Below are positions 10,789 through 22,352 of a stretch of 36,841 bases of DNA, in pieces. The translations under genes and the position numbers were made by a program. Position 1 is the first letter of the stretch. Each line of letters opens with the position of its first letter. The stretch covers positions 63,332-100,172 of the forward strand of contig NW_004457323.1 in assembly GCF_000313135.1 (NCBI RefSeq). Reading direction: 5' to 3'. This DNA is from Acanthamoeba castellanii str. Neff. Its lineage: Eukaryota > Discosea > Longamoebia > Acanthamoebidae. Under the pieces are notes generated by a model. It was not told where the DNA came from. It ran no database searches and saw nothing but the letters and a program-made list of their open reading frames with translations.

Positions 10789-12390
10789 ATGCAACAGAGC
10801 CAGCTGCGGCGCCTGTTCGACGGCGCACCGCCTGCGCCTACTTCTCCTTCTACTACTTCTTCTATTACTTCGATTCCCGTGGTGGTGGTGGGCCACGAGG
10901 AGCCGCCGTCCGGTCTGGAAGCCCTCAAGAACAAGCATGTGCGGGACAAGGGCACCCGCCTCCACCGCGACTCGGTGGACGACCTCGCCCTCCTCTCCCT
11001 CCTCACGAGCGCCTCCACCTCCTCCTCAGACACGTGCGGCGGCGCGCCATCCGCCGCAGAAGCAGCTGCTGGCGTGGGCCTGGGCAAGGAGAACCGCCGC
11101 TCGTCGTCGGTGCGCACACAGCGGGTGAGCTCCGCCGTCCACCGGGACACCACCCCGCACAAACGCAAGAGCCGCGGGAGCGCCATAAGGTCGCCCTCCG
11201 TCGCCCCGCGCCAGCCCCTCACCCCCTCCACCCATCACCACCACCAGCACAAGCCGCAGCCCACCGGTGGTGGCGAGGCCGCCGCCGCATACGAGGCGTG
11301 CGACGTCGAGAGGCCGACCAAGGTCAAGGCCAAGCAGCAGCAGCCGCACACGCCGCCGGTGGCGGGCGAGCGGCGGGTGCGACGGCGGCCGAAGAAGAGC
11401 CCTGCCGTGTCGAACGAGGACCTCCGACGCGAGATCGCCGGCACCCTCCGCTCTCACCTCGGCGGCGGCGATGTCTCTCCCGCGGCGGCGGCGGCCACGC
11501 CCAAGCGCAAGGCCAGCAGCCTGGCCGGCGTCGAGCGCAACCGCCTCGGCTACGCCCATCCCCCATCTTCTTCTTCCTCCTCCACCTCTTCGTCGTCGCG
11601 TGGCGCCGGTCCGCTGTCGGCGTCGTCCGGGTGCGTGCGACTCAGGAGCCAGCGGTCGCTCGATGGGCTGCTGGGCCAGCCCCTCCGGCTGCGCGCCCCG
11701 TGTGGACCCGTCGAAGGCGAGCACGGCCGCCTCCACCACCTCCGCCTGCAGCTGCACGTGCCCCGCCTCGACGTCGAACGAGCCGACCACGACAACGATG
11801 ACGACGGTGAGTGGGAGGCGTGCGACGAACAGCCTGCGAAGCTCAACGGGCGTGCCACCTTCATCGAGACGGCGGCCAAGGGCCGCGAGGCTGGCCTGCG
11901 CTTCATCGCCCTCCACCCGCGCTCCGGTCTGCCACAGAGCGACGCCGCCCAGCAGCAGCAGCAGGCTGAGGCGCCCCACGTGGCGGTGGGCGCGGGGCGA
12001 CGAAGGCGATCGCGATCGCTCACGGACGTGCGTAAGGCCCTGCGCGAGGGAAGCGACTCTGCCTCCTCCACTTACCTCGCGCCTCACGGAACCGACGGCA
12101 AGGAGCGGGCGCGCCGCAAGAAGGCCGGCCGCCGCCGCTCCTCCCTCATGAAGGTCTTTGACTCACTTCGCAACAAGCTTGCCGGCCCCGGTACGGCGAC
12201 TCTTCTCGGTCTTGTTGCCCTGCAACTCCCTTTTGGCTTCTTTGGTTACGTGATAGACAGCTGATCAATCATTGGTGCTCCTGGACTATAGAGGACAGCG
12301 AGGAGGACGGCGAGACGCAGCAGCAGCCGCCACACGAGGAACGTACCGACGCATCGTCGGGCAAGCACAGCCACAAGCAACAGCGGCAGC

Positions 12391-12430
<40 letters not shown>

Positions 12431-14496
12431 ATCGGCTCTTTCCGAGGAGACTGCGGGAGGGCTTCGCCTGGCGTGCCCCACTTCCTTCAACCAACTCCTG
12501 GCCCGTACGCGCCCCACCCCCTAGTCCCCTTCACGTGGTTGGCGGCCCAACTAACCGGATTTCAATCTCGGACGTGGGGTTACACTGTGGGCGCGTTGTT
12601 GCATTGCAACAGAGGGCGGCACGCTGCCGGGGGTGGTGGCGGGGAGCGTGTTCGCGAACTGGGACGCGCACCAGAACCGCTTGGAGGACCCGGGCCTCGT
12701 GGGCAGCCTGGTGCTGGCCGTGCGGCACTGGGGCTTCACCCCGGAGCACCTCTTCACCGCCTTCCTCGAGGCCTACTACTTCCCGCCTCTCCTCTCCGCG
12801 CCGGCCTCCCGCTCTCTCTACACACCGGCCGCCCCCGCTCTCTTGCCCTTCCGGTACGCCCCCCCCCAACCCACACCGTGTGTGTGTTGTGTGTGTTGTG
12901 TCGTGTGATCGTGCGTGCCATGTCAGCTGATTGAACCATCCGGAATGTGTCCAGGCGGAAGCTGGCGAGCTTCCTGGTGGAGTGGGTGGACGTTGCCTAC
13001 GAGGCCGACTTTAGCGGGCGTGCGCTCGGGCAGAAGCTGAAGGTGCTGGTCAACGAGGTCATGGTACGGCACGGCCTCAAGGACGAGGCCAACGCCGTGC
13101 GCAACCGCATCTGGGCGTCCTCCATCCGCCACCCGCGCTCCCTGACCGCGGCCCTCCGGTTGCGATCCCCGTCCACCGCGGGTGCACCCTCCTCACCGGG
13201 GTACCACCCCGCCGCCGCCACGGTTCAGCCCACGGCCACGACCGCCGTCGCCGCCCCTGGCGCGGAGCGACTGGCCAGAGCCGTGAAAGGCGGCAAGGCC
13301 GAAGTCGCCACTCCCTCGCAGTCCTCGCGGCAGCTCCGACCGCAGGCGTCGGTGCTGGTCCGCACGGCTCCGGCCACTCCGTCGTCGTCGACGTCGCAGC
13401 AGACCCAGGCGCGGATGGGGCGTGTGGCGTCGGAGCGCATGATTGAGCGTATTCCGACCAGCGGCAAGGTGAAGCCCATGAACGTGCTCCAGGTGCGGTC
13501 GCGGGTGATCGCGCAACAGCTGACGCGAATCGACTACGAGCTGCTGGGCAAGGTCGACCTGCGCGAGTTCACCGACATGGCCTTCACCAAGCCCGAGCTC
13601 AGCCCCAACATCAACCTCCTCATCGAGCAGTGCAACAAGATCTCCTACTGGGTGTGCTCGCAGGTGCTCATCCTCAAGAAGTTCAGCCACCAGGTCAAGG
13701 CCCTCCGCAAGTTCATCAACATCGCCTATGTACGTGAGCCGTCTCCCACCCAAAGCAGCAGAGAAGGATATGCAAGCTGATACGATGATATGTATGTCTC
13801 TGTGTGTATGTGTGTGATATATGTGTGTATATATATATATATATATGGGGGGTGGTCGGGTGGGGACGAGTGCAGAAGTGCCTCAAGATGGGCAACTTTG
13901 CGTCGCTGATGGCGCTGTCGCTGGGCCTCAACCTGTCGCCCCTCACGCGGCTGGAGGAGCTGTGGGAGGAGGCCTACCGGGACGGCAAGTGTGCGGCCAA
14001 GATGCGCAAGGTCAACACGTTCCTACCGCTCGTCGGCAACTGCAAGGAGTACCGCGAGGTGCTCGCCAGGCACATGGAGCGCCTGGCCCGCCTCGACGAG
14101 GCCACCCGCAGCGGCGTCGACGCGCCGGCGGCAGCACCACCAGCGTCCCCGCGCCAGCAGCAGCAGAGGGAGGAGCACGAGCCGCCGGCGGAGGAGGCAG
14201 AGGGCGAGGAGCAGCAGGTGCGGTATCCGCTGATCCCGTTCCTGGCGGTCTACATGAAGGACCTCACCTTCATCAACGACGGCAACTCGCACCTCATGCG
14301 CGGCGGCCACCTCAACGTGGACAAGATGCTGCGGTGGGGCCGCATCCTGCGCGAGATCCAGCTGCTCCAGCGCCAGCCCTGCCCCATCGAGGTGGACGAG
14401 CTCGTCCACAACCTCCTCATCAACATCAACTTCATCAGCGAGGAGACCCTCTGGAACATCTCCTCCTCCCTCAAACTCCAGCACTCCCGCGACTGA
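10789..14496 (+). CDS. Ras guanine-nucleotide exchange factor (RasGEF_N + CDC25)
   Basis: Activates Ras-family GTPases by GDP release. Exons 10789-12190, 12292-12504, 12613-12853, 12955-13729, 13876-14496 join in phase to 1,083 residues. The first 530 residues are disordered, rich in Pro, Ser, Ala and Arg, with a polyglutamine run near 493-513. RasGEF_N is about 540-650 (GGTLPGVVAGSVFANWDAH, then HWGFTPEHLFTAFLEAYYFP, then RKLASFLVEWVDVAYEADF). The CDC25 catalytic domain starts near 793 and runs to the C-terminus: LREFTDMAFTK, CNKISYWVCSQVLILKKFSH, KCLKMGNFASLMALSLGLN, and YPLIPFLAVYMKDLTFINDG, a conserved catalytic-core block. A disordered insert of about 40 residues (14098-14220) interrupts the catalytic domain before that block. 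The start is the first ATG of the open exon, after AAAA. It diverges from the RhoGEF. The Ras target is unknown. Confidence 0.93.
12393..12429 (+). repeat. CAG tract encoding polyglutamine in the RasGEF
   Basis: A nearly pure CAG run in the second exon encodes about a dozen consecutive Gln, extended upstream by mixed Gln/Arg codons. Confidence 0.95.
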
Positions 14497-14872
14497 GCCT
14501 GATGTGTCGCTACCCCCCCCCCAAACACGTGCAGCTCTCACACACATTCATAACAAACGTACATACACATATATATTGCATTATTTTGGTCCCGGTGATG
14601 CTGTTCACCCTGTGTGTGCGGTGGTGGTGGTGAGGTGGTGGGGGGGACGTTGTGGGAGGGGGGACGGGTGTGGTTATGGCGGAGGACTCAAAAATCGGTA
14701 ATTACAACTACGCGGGGGGTAGGTCCTCGGCCTCATCGTGAGGACCCTCTGTGCCTCCACACCATCAGCTGGGTGGACCCTCCTGCAGTCTGCGCCTCCA
14801 GTGCCGCGAGTGCACGCCTCTAAGAGTCTTCTCTCTCCGTGTCTCTCTGTCTGCGCTTCTCCCAACGAGTGC
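14497..14872. other. Convergent 3' intergenic region RasGEF / WD40
   Basis: This 376-base gap lies between two converging stops. It holds a C-run just after the RasGEF stop (about 14513-14522), an AT-rich patch near 14570, and a G-rich patch 14613-14672. No AATAAA, ORF or RNA gene could be supported. Confidence 0.65.
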
Positions 14873-15988
14873 TCAGGCTCTGTGCACACAAGCCGAAGAA
14901 TGAAGCGGTGGTAAGTTGCAGCTTGTTCGCAGTGGTCGGTTGGTGGTGGGTGCGTACGGGTATTCGTTGCCGTTGTTGAGGGCGCGACACGTGGCGCTGC
15001 TGCTGCTGCTGTTCCGCATGCCGCGCAGGGCCACCGAAAAGGTCCGCTGCCCGATGGTGTTCCCCGCCAGCTTGCCCAGCGGCGACAACGAGGGCGCACT
15101 CTCCGCCTTCTTGCCGAACGGCGCCGCCCCCGACACCGTGTTGCGCCGCTGCGGCACCGAATCCTCCGCCTCCAGCTCCTATGTTGTACGCCGAACAACA
15201 ACAACAACAGCAACAGCAGCAGCAGCAACAACCAACAACCAACAACCACCAAGACGAAAAAGACAGGAGAGGCATCAGCCACCGTAGGAAACGCGCGGAG
15301 GGTGGGTAAGATGGGGGTAGGTAGGCGTACCTCGCTGAGCGGGTTGTCCGGGTCGGCGTCCGAGTATTCCCACACGCGGATGGTGCCGTCGTCGCCCGCC
15401 GAGTAGAGGGTGCCGCCCTTGAAGGAGATGGCGTTCACGCTGCCCTCGTGGCCCCGCAGCACGTTCATGCACTGGCCCAGCTTGATGCTCCACTCCCGGA
15501 TGGTGCCGTCGGCGGAAGCCGTAAACAGGCGGTCGCCGTACATCTTGAAGACCCGGATACGCGCCGAATGGCCCTCAAAGACATTCACGCTGGCCTTCGT
15601 GTCAGCACCAGCCACAACAACCACAACATCCATCACAACAACCATCACAATCACAATCACAACCACAACCACCACACCCAATTTAACATCATTGTCGGAT
15701 GGAGCATGTACAATTTGCCGGACTGGAGGGAGATCATCTTGAGGCTGTCGTCGGCGAGGCCCGCCTTCTCGGAGTTGATGCCGAAGAGGTGGTTGCCCTT
15801 GATCTTGAAGGACGTGAGGGACGTCTCCACGTTCATGACCTGTATGCATTCGCCCTTCTTGGGGTTCCACACCCGGACCGTCTTGTCGCGCGATGACGAG
15901 TAGAGGAGGCCGTTGTAGGTGCGGCAGCAGTACACCCACGCCGTGTGGCCCTTGAACGTCTTCAAGCACTTACCCAGCTGCTCAGAGG

Positions 15989-16031
<43 letters not shown>

Positions 16032-17277
16032 ACGCACACCACGCACACCACCACACCATCAGCGACCGTCCGAGGCTTGGGTTGGTGATTGGGGTGGGGG
16101 AGTGTGCAGGCGGTACGGCGTACCTTGGGGTTCCAGGACTTGATGGTGAGGTCGGTGGAGGCGGTGTACATGATGCCGTTATCGTAGAAGAGGGAGGTGA
16201 TGGCCTCCTTGTGGCCCTTGAACACGTTGCGGTGCTTCTTGGTCAGCTCCACCTCGGGTCCGTTCTTGGTGCGCCCCATGTAGACCGCAGCCGTGCGCAC
16301 CCCGGGCGCCGCCTGCCGCGAGGCTGAGTCACCGAAGAACTTGGACAGGTTCTTTGTCCTGCAGCAGCCACCAGCGAGTGTGGTTGGTGGTGATGGACGT
16401 GGTGGTTGTCAGATGGGGGTGGTGCGGGGTTGGGGTGGGTGGTGCGGGGTGTAGGGTGTACTTGGCCTGCTCCATGCTGGTGTCCCAGGCCATGACGGTG
16501 CCGTCCATGGAGGCTGTGTAGAGGATGTCGTCCTCGATGGTGTAGTCGTTGATCGTTTTCTTGTGGCCCGCGTAGGTGATGTAGCTGTTCGTGTTCTGCT
16601 CCCANNNNNNNNNNNNNNNNNNNNNNNNNNNNNNNNNNNNNNNNNNNNNNNNNNNNNNNNNNNNNNNNNNNNNNNNNNNNNNNNNNNNNNNNNNNNNNNN
16701 NNNNNNNNNNNNNNNNNNNNNNNNNNNNNNNNNNNNNNNNNNNNNNNNNNNNNNNNNNNNNNNNNNNNNNNNNNNNNNNNNNNNNNNNNNNNNNNNNNNN
16801 NNNNNNNNNNNNNNNNNNNNNNNNNNNNNNNNNNNNNNNNNNNNNNTTTGGGGGGGGGGGCGGTAATGAAAGTGCGTACGGTGGTGCTCCAGGCGATGAC
16901 GGTGTTGTTGCGGGTGTTGATGAAGATGGCCTGGGGCTCCAGCTGTACCGACCGCGCCTGCACGGGCTTGGACTGCGAGTCCAGCTCTCCCGTCTGCGTG
17001 CGGCACACACACATCCAACAACAACAACCGTCGGCGACGACCGTTAGATTGGTGGAGGGGGGGGGCAAACAGAGGGGAGGCGAGGACGTACGTCGAGGTC
17101 GTAGACGCGTACGCAGCCGTCGGCCTCGCAGGTGTAGAGCTTTTCGTCGGGGGTGACCATCATGAACTCGATGGACTGGCCCTGGTTCATGAACACACTG
17201 CCCTGGACGGCCTGCCGCACCGGGCTGTCCTCCCCCTCTTCCTCCGAACTCGACCCCTTCTTCTTGGAGCGCTTCAT
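14873..17277 (-). CDS. WD40-repeat protein, interrupted by a sequence gap
   Basis: Scaffold-type beta-propeller protein of unknown partner. Visible exons: 17277-17092, 16993-16880, [gap 16605-16846], 16604-16462, 16358-16124, 15977-15712 (an acceptor 3 bases earlier is equally possible), 15589-15331, 15178-14873; phases agree outside the gap. WD units seen: DEKLYTCEADGCVRVYDLD; AIFINTRNNTVIAWS; GHKKTINDYTIEDDILYTAS ending MAWD; FKGHKEAITSLFYDNGIMY ending IKSWNPK; FKGHTAWVYCCRTYNGLLY ending VRVWNPK; FEGHSARIRVFKMYGDRLF ending IREWS; LRGHEGSVNAISFKGGTLY ending IRVWEY. That is at least seven blades, and one exon probably lies inside the gap. The N-terminus is short, basic then acidic (MKRSKKK, EEEGEDS); the C-terminal 100 residues are Ser-rich and not WD. 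I do not recognise a specific orthologue. Confidence 0.85.
15990..16031. repeat. (CA)n microsatellite in a WD40-gene intron
   Basis: About 20 CA dinucleotides lie directly upstream (on the minus strand) of the acceptor for the exon starting at 15977. In the transcript the tract reads (UG)n. Confidence 0.95.
16605..16846. other. Assembly gap (N)
   Basis: These 242 undetermined bases lie inside the WD40 gene. The right flank (16847-16879 on the minus strand) is intron with a long C-run; the left flank is already coding. The missing piece therefore contains an acceptor and part or all of at least one exon. Confidence 0.98.
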
Positions 17278-17770
17278 TTCAGGCTTCTCTTTATGGCTTC
17301 GTCGAGTCTCTCTCTCTCTCTCCCTACCTCCTCTTGGTTCCTCCTCTTGGTTCACTTCACTCTCCCGCCCTTTTCTTCTCAGCAGCAGCAGCGGCGGCGG
17401 CGGCAGATGGTGAGAGAAGAGGAGTGCGCAAAACGGGGTCGCCCAGCAGATGACCGCCACGTTGTCCGGGGCGACGCGCGTGCTGTTGACCGAAAGGGCA
17501 GCGCACCGCCTTTTTTTAGGGCACCTACCAGATCGGGACACTCGCGGTCTCGTGAGGCGACGCTGCTGCTGCTGAGGCGGAAGTGGAGGGAGAGGGGCGT
17601 GCATTCAAAACGTTCGTAGCAGGTGATGGTGGTGGCGGTGGTGGTGGGTAGGCGAACTAGTAGTGGTGAACTCAGGTCTTTTGAACCGGGAGGGTCGCAG
17701 GTCATACAATGGAGGGGAGCTCCGTTCCGCCGATGGCTTGAGCGGAAGAGAACAGTTGCACGAGGCACGA
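17278..17770. other. Intergenic region coronin (3') / WD40 (5')
   Basis: This 493-base interval separates two tandem minus-strand genes. It should contain the coronin 3' UTR and the promoter and 5' UTR of the WD40 gene. A purine-rich stretch on the minus strand precedes the WD40 ATG, and a CTG run lies near 17566. No AATAAA, conserved ORF or RNA gene was found. Confidence 0.6.
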
Positions 17771-20643
17771 TCAGTCCATGTCGGCGGGCTTGAGGGAGAC
17801 CTTGTTGCCAGAGTTGCCGGAGGCACCCCCGAACCAGGAGTCGGCCGTGTAGGCAGGTTGCCCGTCCCACGTGTCGGGGAACTAGACACACACGACACAC
17901 AGGACACACACAGGACCGCAACCACACATCGATTAGCACCACCGCACGACACGATAGTGGGGGGGGAGGGCGGCATCTGAAGCGGTCTGTGAGTGGGAAA
18001 AGTGCGCACCAGGTCGTCCTGGAAGAAGTCCTTGTTGAGGCGGGGCACCATGAAGGAGATGGGGATCACCTCCCTGCCCGACAGCTTGTAGAACCTCGCT
18101 GGACTCACGCACACACGCACCATGCCATAGCCAGACTGAGCGCGCAGGCCCTGAAGGACGTTGGGGCGGGGGGGGGCTCTGCAGAGAAGGACTCGTACCA
18201 ATCTCGCACTCCTTGACGTTGAGGCCGTGCTTGGGCACGCACGTGATGCCGGCCGCCGGCTTGTTCGACTGTTTGGTGGTGGGTGGTGGTGAGGGGATAG
18301 CGCACAGTCAGGCGAGACTCGTTTTTCACCGAAGCGGAGGGGCCACCCACGTGTGGATTAGAGGGAGGGGGGGGGGGAATAGATGGAATGTAGGTGGGTA
18401 CGTGCCTTGTACTCGACGAGCGGGTTGAGGAAGGGCGCCGAGTCGGTGAGCTCGAAGGTGCGCATGAGGCCGTCGCCCTTGCCCGAGAGGAACAGCACGC
18501 CCGTGTCGGCGTCGTACACCGGCAGCAGCATCCTGTCGCACACAACCGCCGCCGCCACCACCGCAAGCGCGATGAGCCCAACCATGGCCCTCATGCCCGT
18601 CGACACCGCCGCGGAGACGAGATGGGGGTACGTACGCGGGAGAGACGTCGAGCTTCTGGGTGACGAGCGGCTGGGCAAAGTTACGGGGATCCCACACGCG
18701 GATCTGCACCACCAGCCACCAGCCACCAGCCACCATGAGGAGGAGGAGGAGGAGGATGTGCGTGGTAATACCCCCCCTTCCCGGTCACTGTGTCGCAGGG
18801 GGGAGGGAGGATGGGTGGTGCGACGTACCTCCCTCTCGCTCTGGCGGGTGAAGCCGGTGGTGAGGATCTGGCCGAGGGGACCCAGCCACTGGACACGCCC
18901 GCCCTTGGTTCCCTCGTGGGCCGCCACCTCCTGCCAGCAGCAGCCAGCAGCAGCAGCAGCAGCAGGTGCATGGTGAGCGAGTATTTCGCGCGCGCGCACA
19001 CACTCAGTACGTCAGGGAGAGAAGAAGGTCGCGGTCGCGGTCGCGGTCGGGGTGGTGGGATGCGTACCGACACGACGGCCTTGCCGCGGGGGTCGAAGAT
19101 GCGCAGCTTCTTGTCTGCATGCACGCACGTGGGTGGGTGGGTGGGTGGGTGGTTGACGAAGATGAGCACACACCACTCGTAGCGTGCGGGTGGTGGTGGT
19201 GGTGGTGGTGGGTGAGGTGCGGTGGGGGCGCATGTGCGTACCCTTGCAGAAGGTGGCGAGCTGGGAGCCGTCGGGGTTCCAGGTCAGGGACGTGATCTGG
19301 TCCCGGTGATCGGTCAGCACCACGCGCTCGCCCGCCGACTCGACGTCCCTGCCCCAATGGTGGTGAGAAACTTGTGGGAGATCATAACGGAAGGATTGGA
19401 GGAGTGTGGCGGGTGGTGGCTGGCGGGTGGTGGCTGGCGGGTGGTGAGTTGTGAACGAACCACAGGCGGACGGTCTTGTCGGCACCGACGGTCACGAGCA
19501 CGCCCTCGGCCAGCGGGTGGAAGTCGATCAACCTGCACCCGCGTGGTGGACGCACGGTGAGACGAAGGAAGAGTCGCGTCATCGACTGAAAGCGGGGGCA
19601 AGGGTGGTGGTCGTGGTGGTGGTGGTGGTGGCCGGAGTACATACACGAGGCGAGTGGCGTGTCCGCCGGCAAAGGTCTGCACGGGGGTGGTGATGTCCGC
19701 CGTGAGGCCTCCCTCGGGGAAGCGCCACAGGTGGGCTGCATTCACCCATTCCACCGCCGCGACACGACACGACCAACGACCAACGACACGGCACGCAGGT
19801 GAGTGAGCGTAGAGTATTGGAGGGCGAGCCGAGTCGTGGAGGAAGGAGGCGGGAGCGGGGTACCCTTGGCGTCCTGCGTGGCGGTGGCCACGAGGTGGTC
19901 GTCGAACGGGTGGAAGGCGAACGCGTTCACCGAGGCCTCGTCGTCCTATGCCATGCAATGCCAGCCACCAGCCACCACCAGCAAGCCGCAGCCGCCGCCG
20001 CCGCCGGGTAAGCACGAGGCCGGAAAGGCGCGCAAAGCTGGAGGAGGTGGAGGTGGAGAGTGCGTACCTGGACGATGAGGGGCAGGTTGTCGCGGTCGAC
20101 GGCGCCGGGCGTGGCGAGGGGCACCACGCACAGAGTGCCAGGCGTGGCCCACGGTACCGCGAAGTAGCGGCCATTGGCTGCTCTCACCACCAGGCAACAA
20201 CAAATAACAATTTTTAAAACCATAAATATCGTCAGTCGGCTGTTCCGTTCTACACGCCCCCCCCCCTCGCACGCGTTTGAAGCGGTGGTGCGAAGGAAAA
20301 GGAGAACGCGTTTTCTTATTTCTTGTGACAGATGGGGGGGAGGCCTCGTACCGCGAATAAGATCGGCGTCGGGAGCAGGCGAGCTGCACAGAAAAAAGGA
20401 GTACCACGAGGTCAGACGAACGAACGCCCCACCACGACCCTCGCGAGTGTCAACAGCTTTGGTGGGGGGCTTTACCCGACGTTGACGTTGTTGAAGCAGT
20501 TGCGCTGCTGCTCGTCCTTGCCGAAGAGGTGGCGGTACTTGCTCGCTACGCGCACGAGAACAGAGTTGAGTGCGGTGCGATACCAGAGCACGTGAGGCGG
20601 TTGGAGGGGGGGGGTATTGAATACCTCTGATCTTGGTGGTCAT
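17771..20643 (-). CDS. CORO: Coronin, short form without C-terminal coiled coil
   Basis: Actin-binding WD40 protein of the cell cortex, regulating Arp2/3-driven actin turnover in phagocytosis and motility. Fifteen exons: 20643-20625, 20545-20476, 20383-20352, 20180-20068, 19945-19864, 19735-19645, 19532-19461, 19348-19242, 19114-19068, 18930-18829, 18703-18636, 18532-18406, 18268-18199, 18098-18010, 17881-17771; 1,200 nt, 399 residues. Diagnostic blocks: IRASKYRHLFGK at the N-terminus, VNAFAFHPFDDHLVATATQD, HLWRFPEGG, WDPRNFAQPLVTQKLD, LLPVYDADTGVLFLSGKGDG, FYKLSGREVIPISFMVPR and FPDTWDGQPAYTADSWFGG. The chain stops at KVSLKPADMD, where other coronins go on into a unique linker and a trimerising coiled coil. 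The intron after 18406 needs a GC donor (AAG then GCACGT). Family assignment is firm. Confidence 0.95.
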
Positions 20644-20785
20644 GGTGAGTGATGTGATTATGTTTGTTCGTGTGGCGTTGTTCAACTCTCGTTATTGCAT
20701 GCCACGCATTCCGACGGCACAAAGGGAAAAGGCCAGGAAAAAGAGAAAACCGGCAGTAGCCGGCAAATCGATCTTACACACCGCA
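20644..20785. promoter_or_regulatory. Compact bidirectional promoter, coronin / ZCCHC10-like
   Basis: Only 142 bases separate the divergent start codons at 20643 (minus) and 20786 (plus). Both genes begin with tiny coding exons (19 and 9 bases). No TATA box or named site is evident. Confidence 0.6.
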
Positions 20786-22352
20786 ATGGGAGACGTACGT
20801 GGATTGGCGCTGTGTAGTGAAGGCTTGGCACTGTACTAACGTCTCTTCTGGGCAGCGCGGAGCACCTGGATCGGGAGGACCCAGTAAATGGGCTCTCCGA
20901 AAGGAGGCCAAGCGCCAGATGTACGCCCTCAGCACGGAGAAGGCGCCCACGATCCGCCCCCTGGGTGTCCGGTATCCCCACCTCCCCAATCTTTTCATTT
21001 GCGGGCGCAACGCGCACATCTTTTCACGGCAGAACCTCACTGCCGCTGGGTTATCTTCACGTGTTGATCGCAGAGGCAAGTCGCGCGCGCCGGCCAACTA
21101 CCAGTGCCAGAAGTGCCTCAACTACGGGCACTACACCTACGAGTGTTCGGGCTCGGCTGTGTACATGAAGCGTCCGTCCCGCAGCGAGGTCATTCGCGAC
21201 CCCTCGCTCCACCCTTCCTACACGCTCGACGTCCCGCCTCCCGAGCTGCCCGAGTACGTGTTTCCGCCCTCTTCGCGCCCGTGTGTGTCGTGTGTGTGTG
21301 CGTGCGCGCCATCCAGCCGTCTCACTACGTGGGGTATCGGTTTGTGTGCGATGGTGATGCGCAGCGCCACGAAGCAGATCCAAGCGGAGGTGGCCAAGTG
21401 GAAGGAGGCCAGAGACAAGAAGAAGAGAAAGGAGGAGAGGAAGCACAGGAAGAAGAGGAAGCGCGATGACAGGTACGCAGCGCCCGTTCTCTGCATTTCG
21501 TTCGACGCGTGTTTTTCCCCTTTGTTTTAACAAACATTCTTTTTCGGTGGCGTGTGCAGTTCCTCGTCCGACTCCTCGTCCGATTCATCGTCAGACTCCG
21601 ACAGCAGCAGCGACAGCGACAGCTCGTCCGACTCGTCTGATTCTTCATCGGACTCAGACTCTTCCTCAGATTCGTCGTCCTCGCCCTCGGACTCAAGCGA
21701 TAGGTACCAACGTCCTTACCTCTCCACGCCGGCTCCGTGTGCGTGTGCGGTGAGATGCGTGCGCGTGCGTGCGTGTACGTGGCACAGTGTATGTGTGGCG
21801 TCCCCTTACCAGACTTGGCTTGTGGCGGTGGTGGGCCGGAGCAGCGAGAGCGAGAGCAGCGGAGATGACCGGCGCGCGAAGAAAGCCAAGAGCAGGGATC
21901 ATAAGAAGGACGTCGACAAGGATGACGGCGCCAAGGGCGACAGGCAATCCTCGCGAGGCCGCTCCCACCGCGACGACGACGAGCGCTCGCCCTCCCCCAA
22001 GCGCGCCCGCGAGGCCGAAAACGGGGAAGCCAAGAGAAGCCACCGCGCCAGCCGCGACCGGCGCTCGCGTTCCCGCACCCCTCCGCGTCGCGACGAGGGC
22101 TCCCCCGCGAGAGCTGATTCGAGGGAGCGGGAGCGCGGGCGGGACAGGGACGAGCACCACGACCGCGACCGCGGTGGAAGGGACCGAGGCAGGGAAGACA
22201 CGAGGGACCGGGACAGGTCCGCCCACAGAGGCAGAGACGACCGGGACAGCGAGAGAGGCAGAGAAAGGAGGCGGAGCAGAGAGAGGGAAGACAGAGGCAG
22301 AGAGAGGGACAGAGAGTGGGGGAGGGACGACGACCGTCGCCACAGGCGCTGA
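20786..22352 (+). CDS. ZCCHC10: ZCCHC10-like zinc-knuckle protein with Ser/Asp and RS/RD tail
   Basis: Probable nuclear RNA-associated protein. Exons 20786-20794, 20856-20971, 21074-21253, 21365-21472, 21560-21703, 21845-22352 join to 354 residues. The core is a CCHC knuckle, CQKCLNYGHYTYEC (C-x2-C-x4-H-x4-C), followed by a MKRPSRS stretch, as in animal ZCCHC10 (GHWTYEC then HRPSR). After it come a Lys/Arg-rich helix (KWKEARDKKKRKEER), a Ser/Asp run encoded by 21560-21703, and about 170 residues of RS, RD and RE dipeptides typical of splicing-speckle proteins. The first coding exon is just ATG GGA GAC; its intron has a perfect TACTAAC branch site at 20834. The stop is 123 bases before the TAF8 start. 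The knuckle assignment is strong; a role in splicing is inferred from the tail. Confidence 0.88.
20834..20840 (+). other. Consensus branch-point TACTAAC
   Basis: A perfect yeast-type branch sequence lies 15 bases before the acceptor AG at 20854-20855, in the first intron (20795-20855) of the ZCCHC10-like gene. It supports the choice of the 9-base first exon. Confidence 0.7.

Noticed and set aside
11026..12087. Minus-strand 353-codon ORF
   Set aside because: It is antisense to the first RasGEF exon; its composition reflects GC-rich codon bias, not a domain.
16847..16880. Coding sequence right of the N gap
   Set aside because: On the minus strand this is intron: a GTACGC donor at 16879 and then a C-run.
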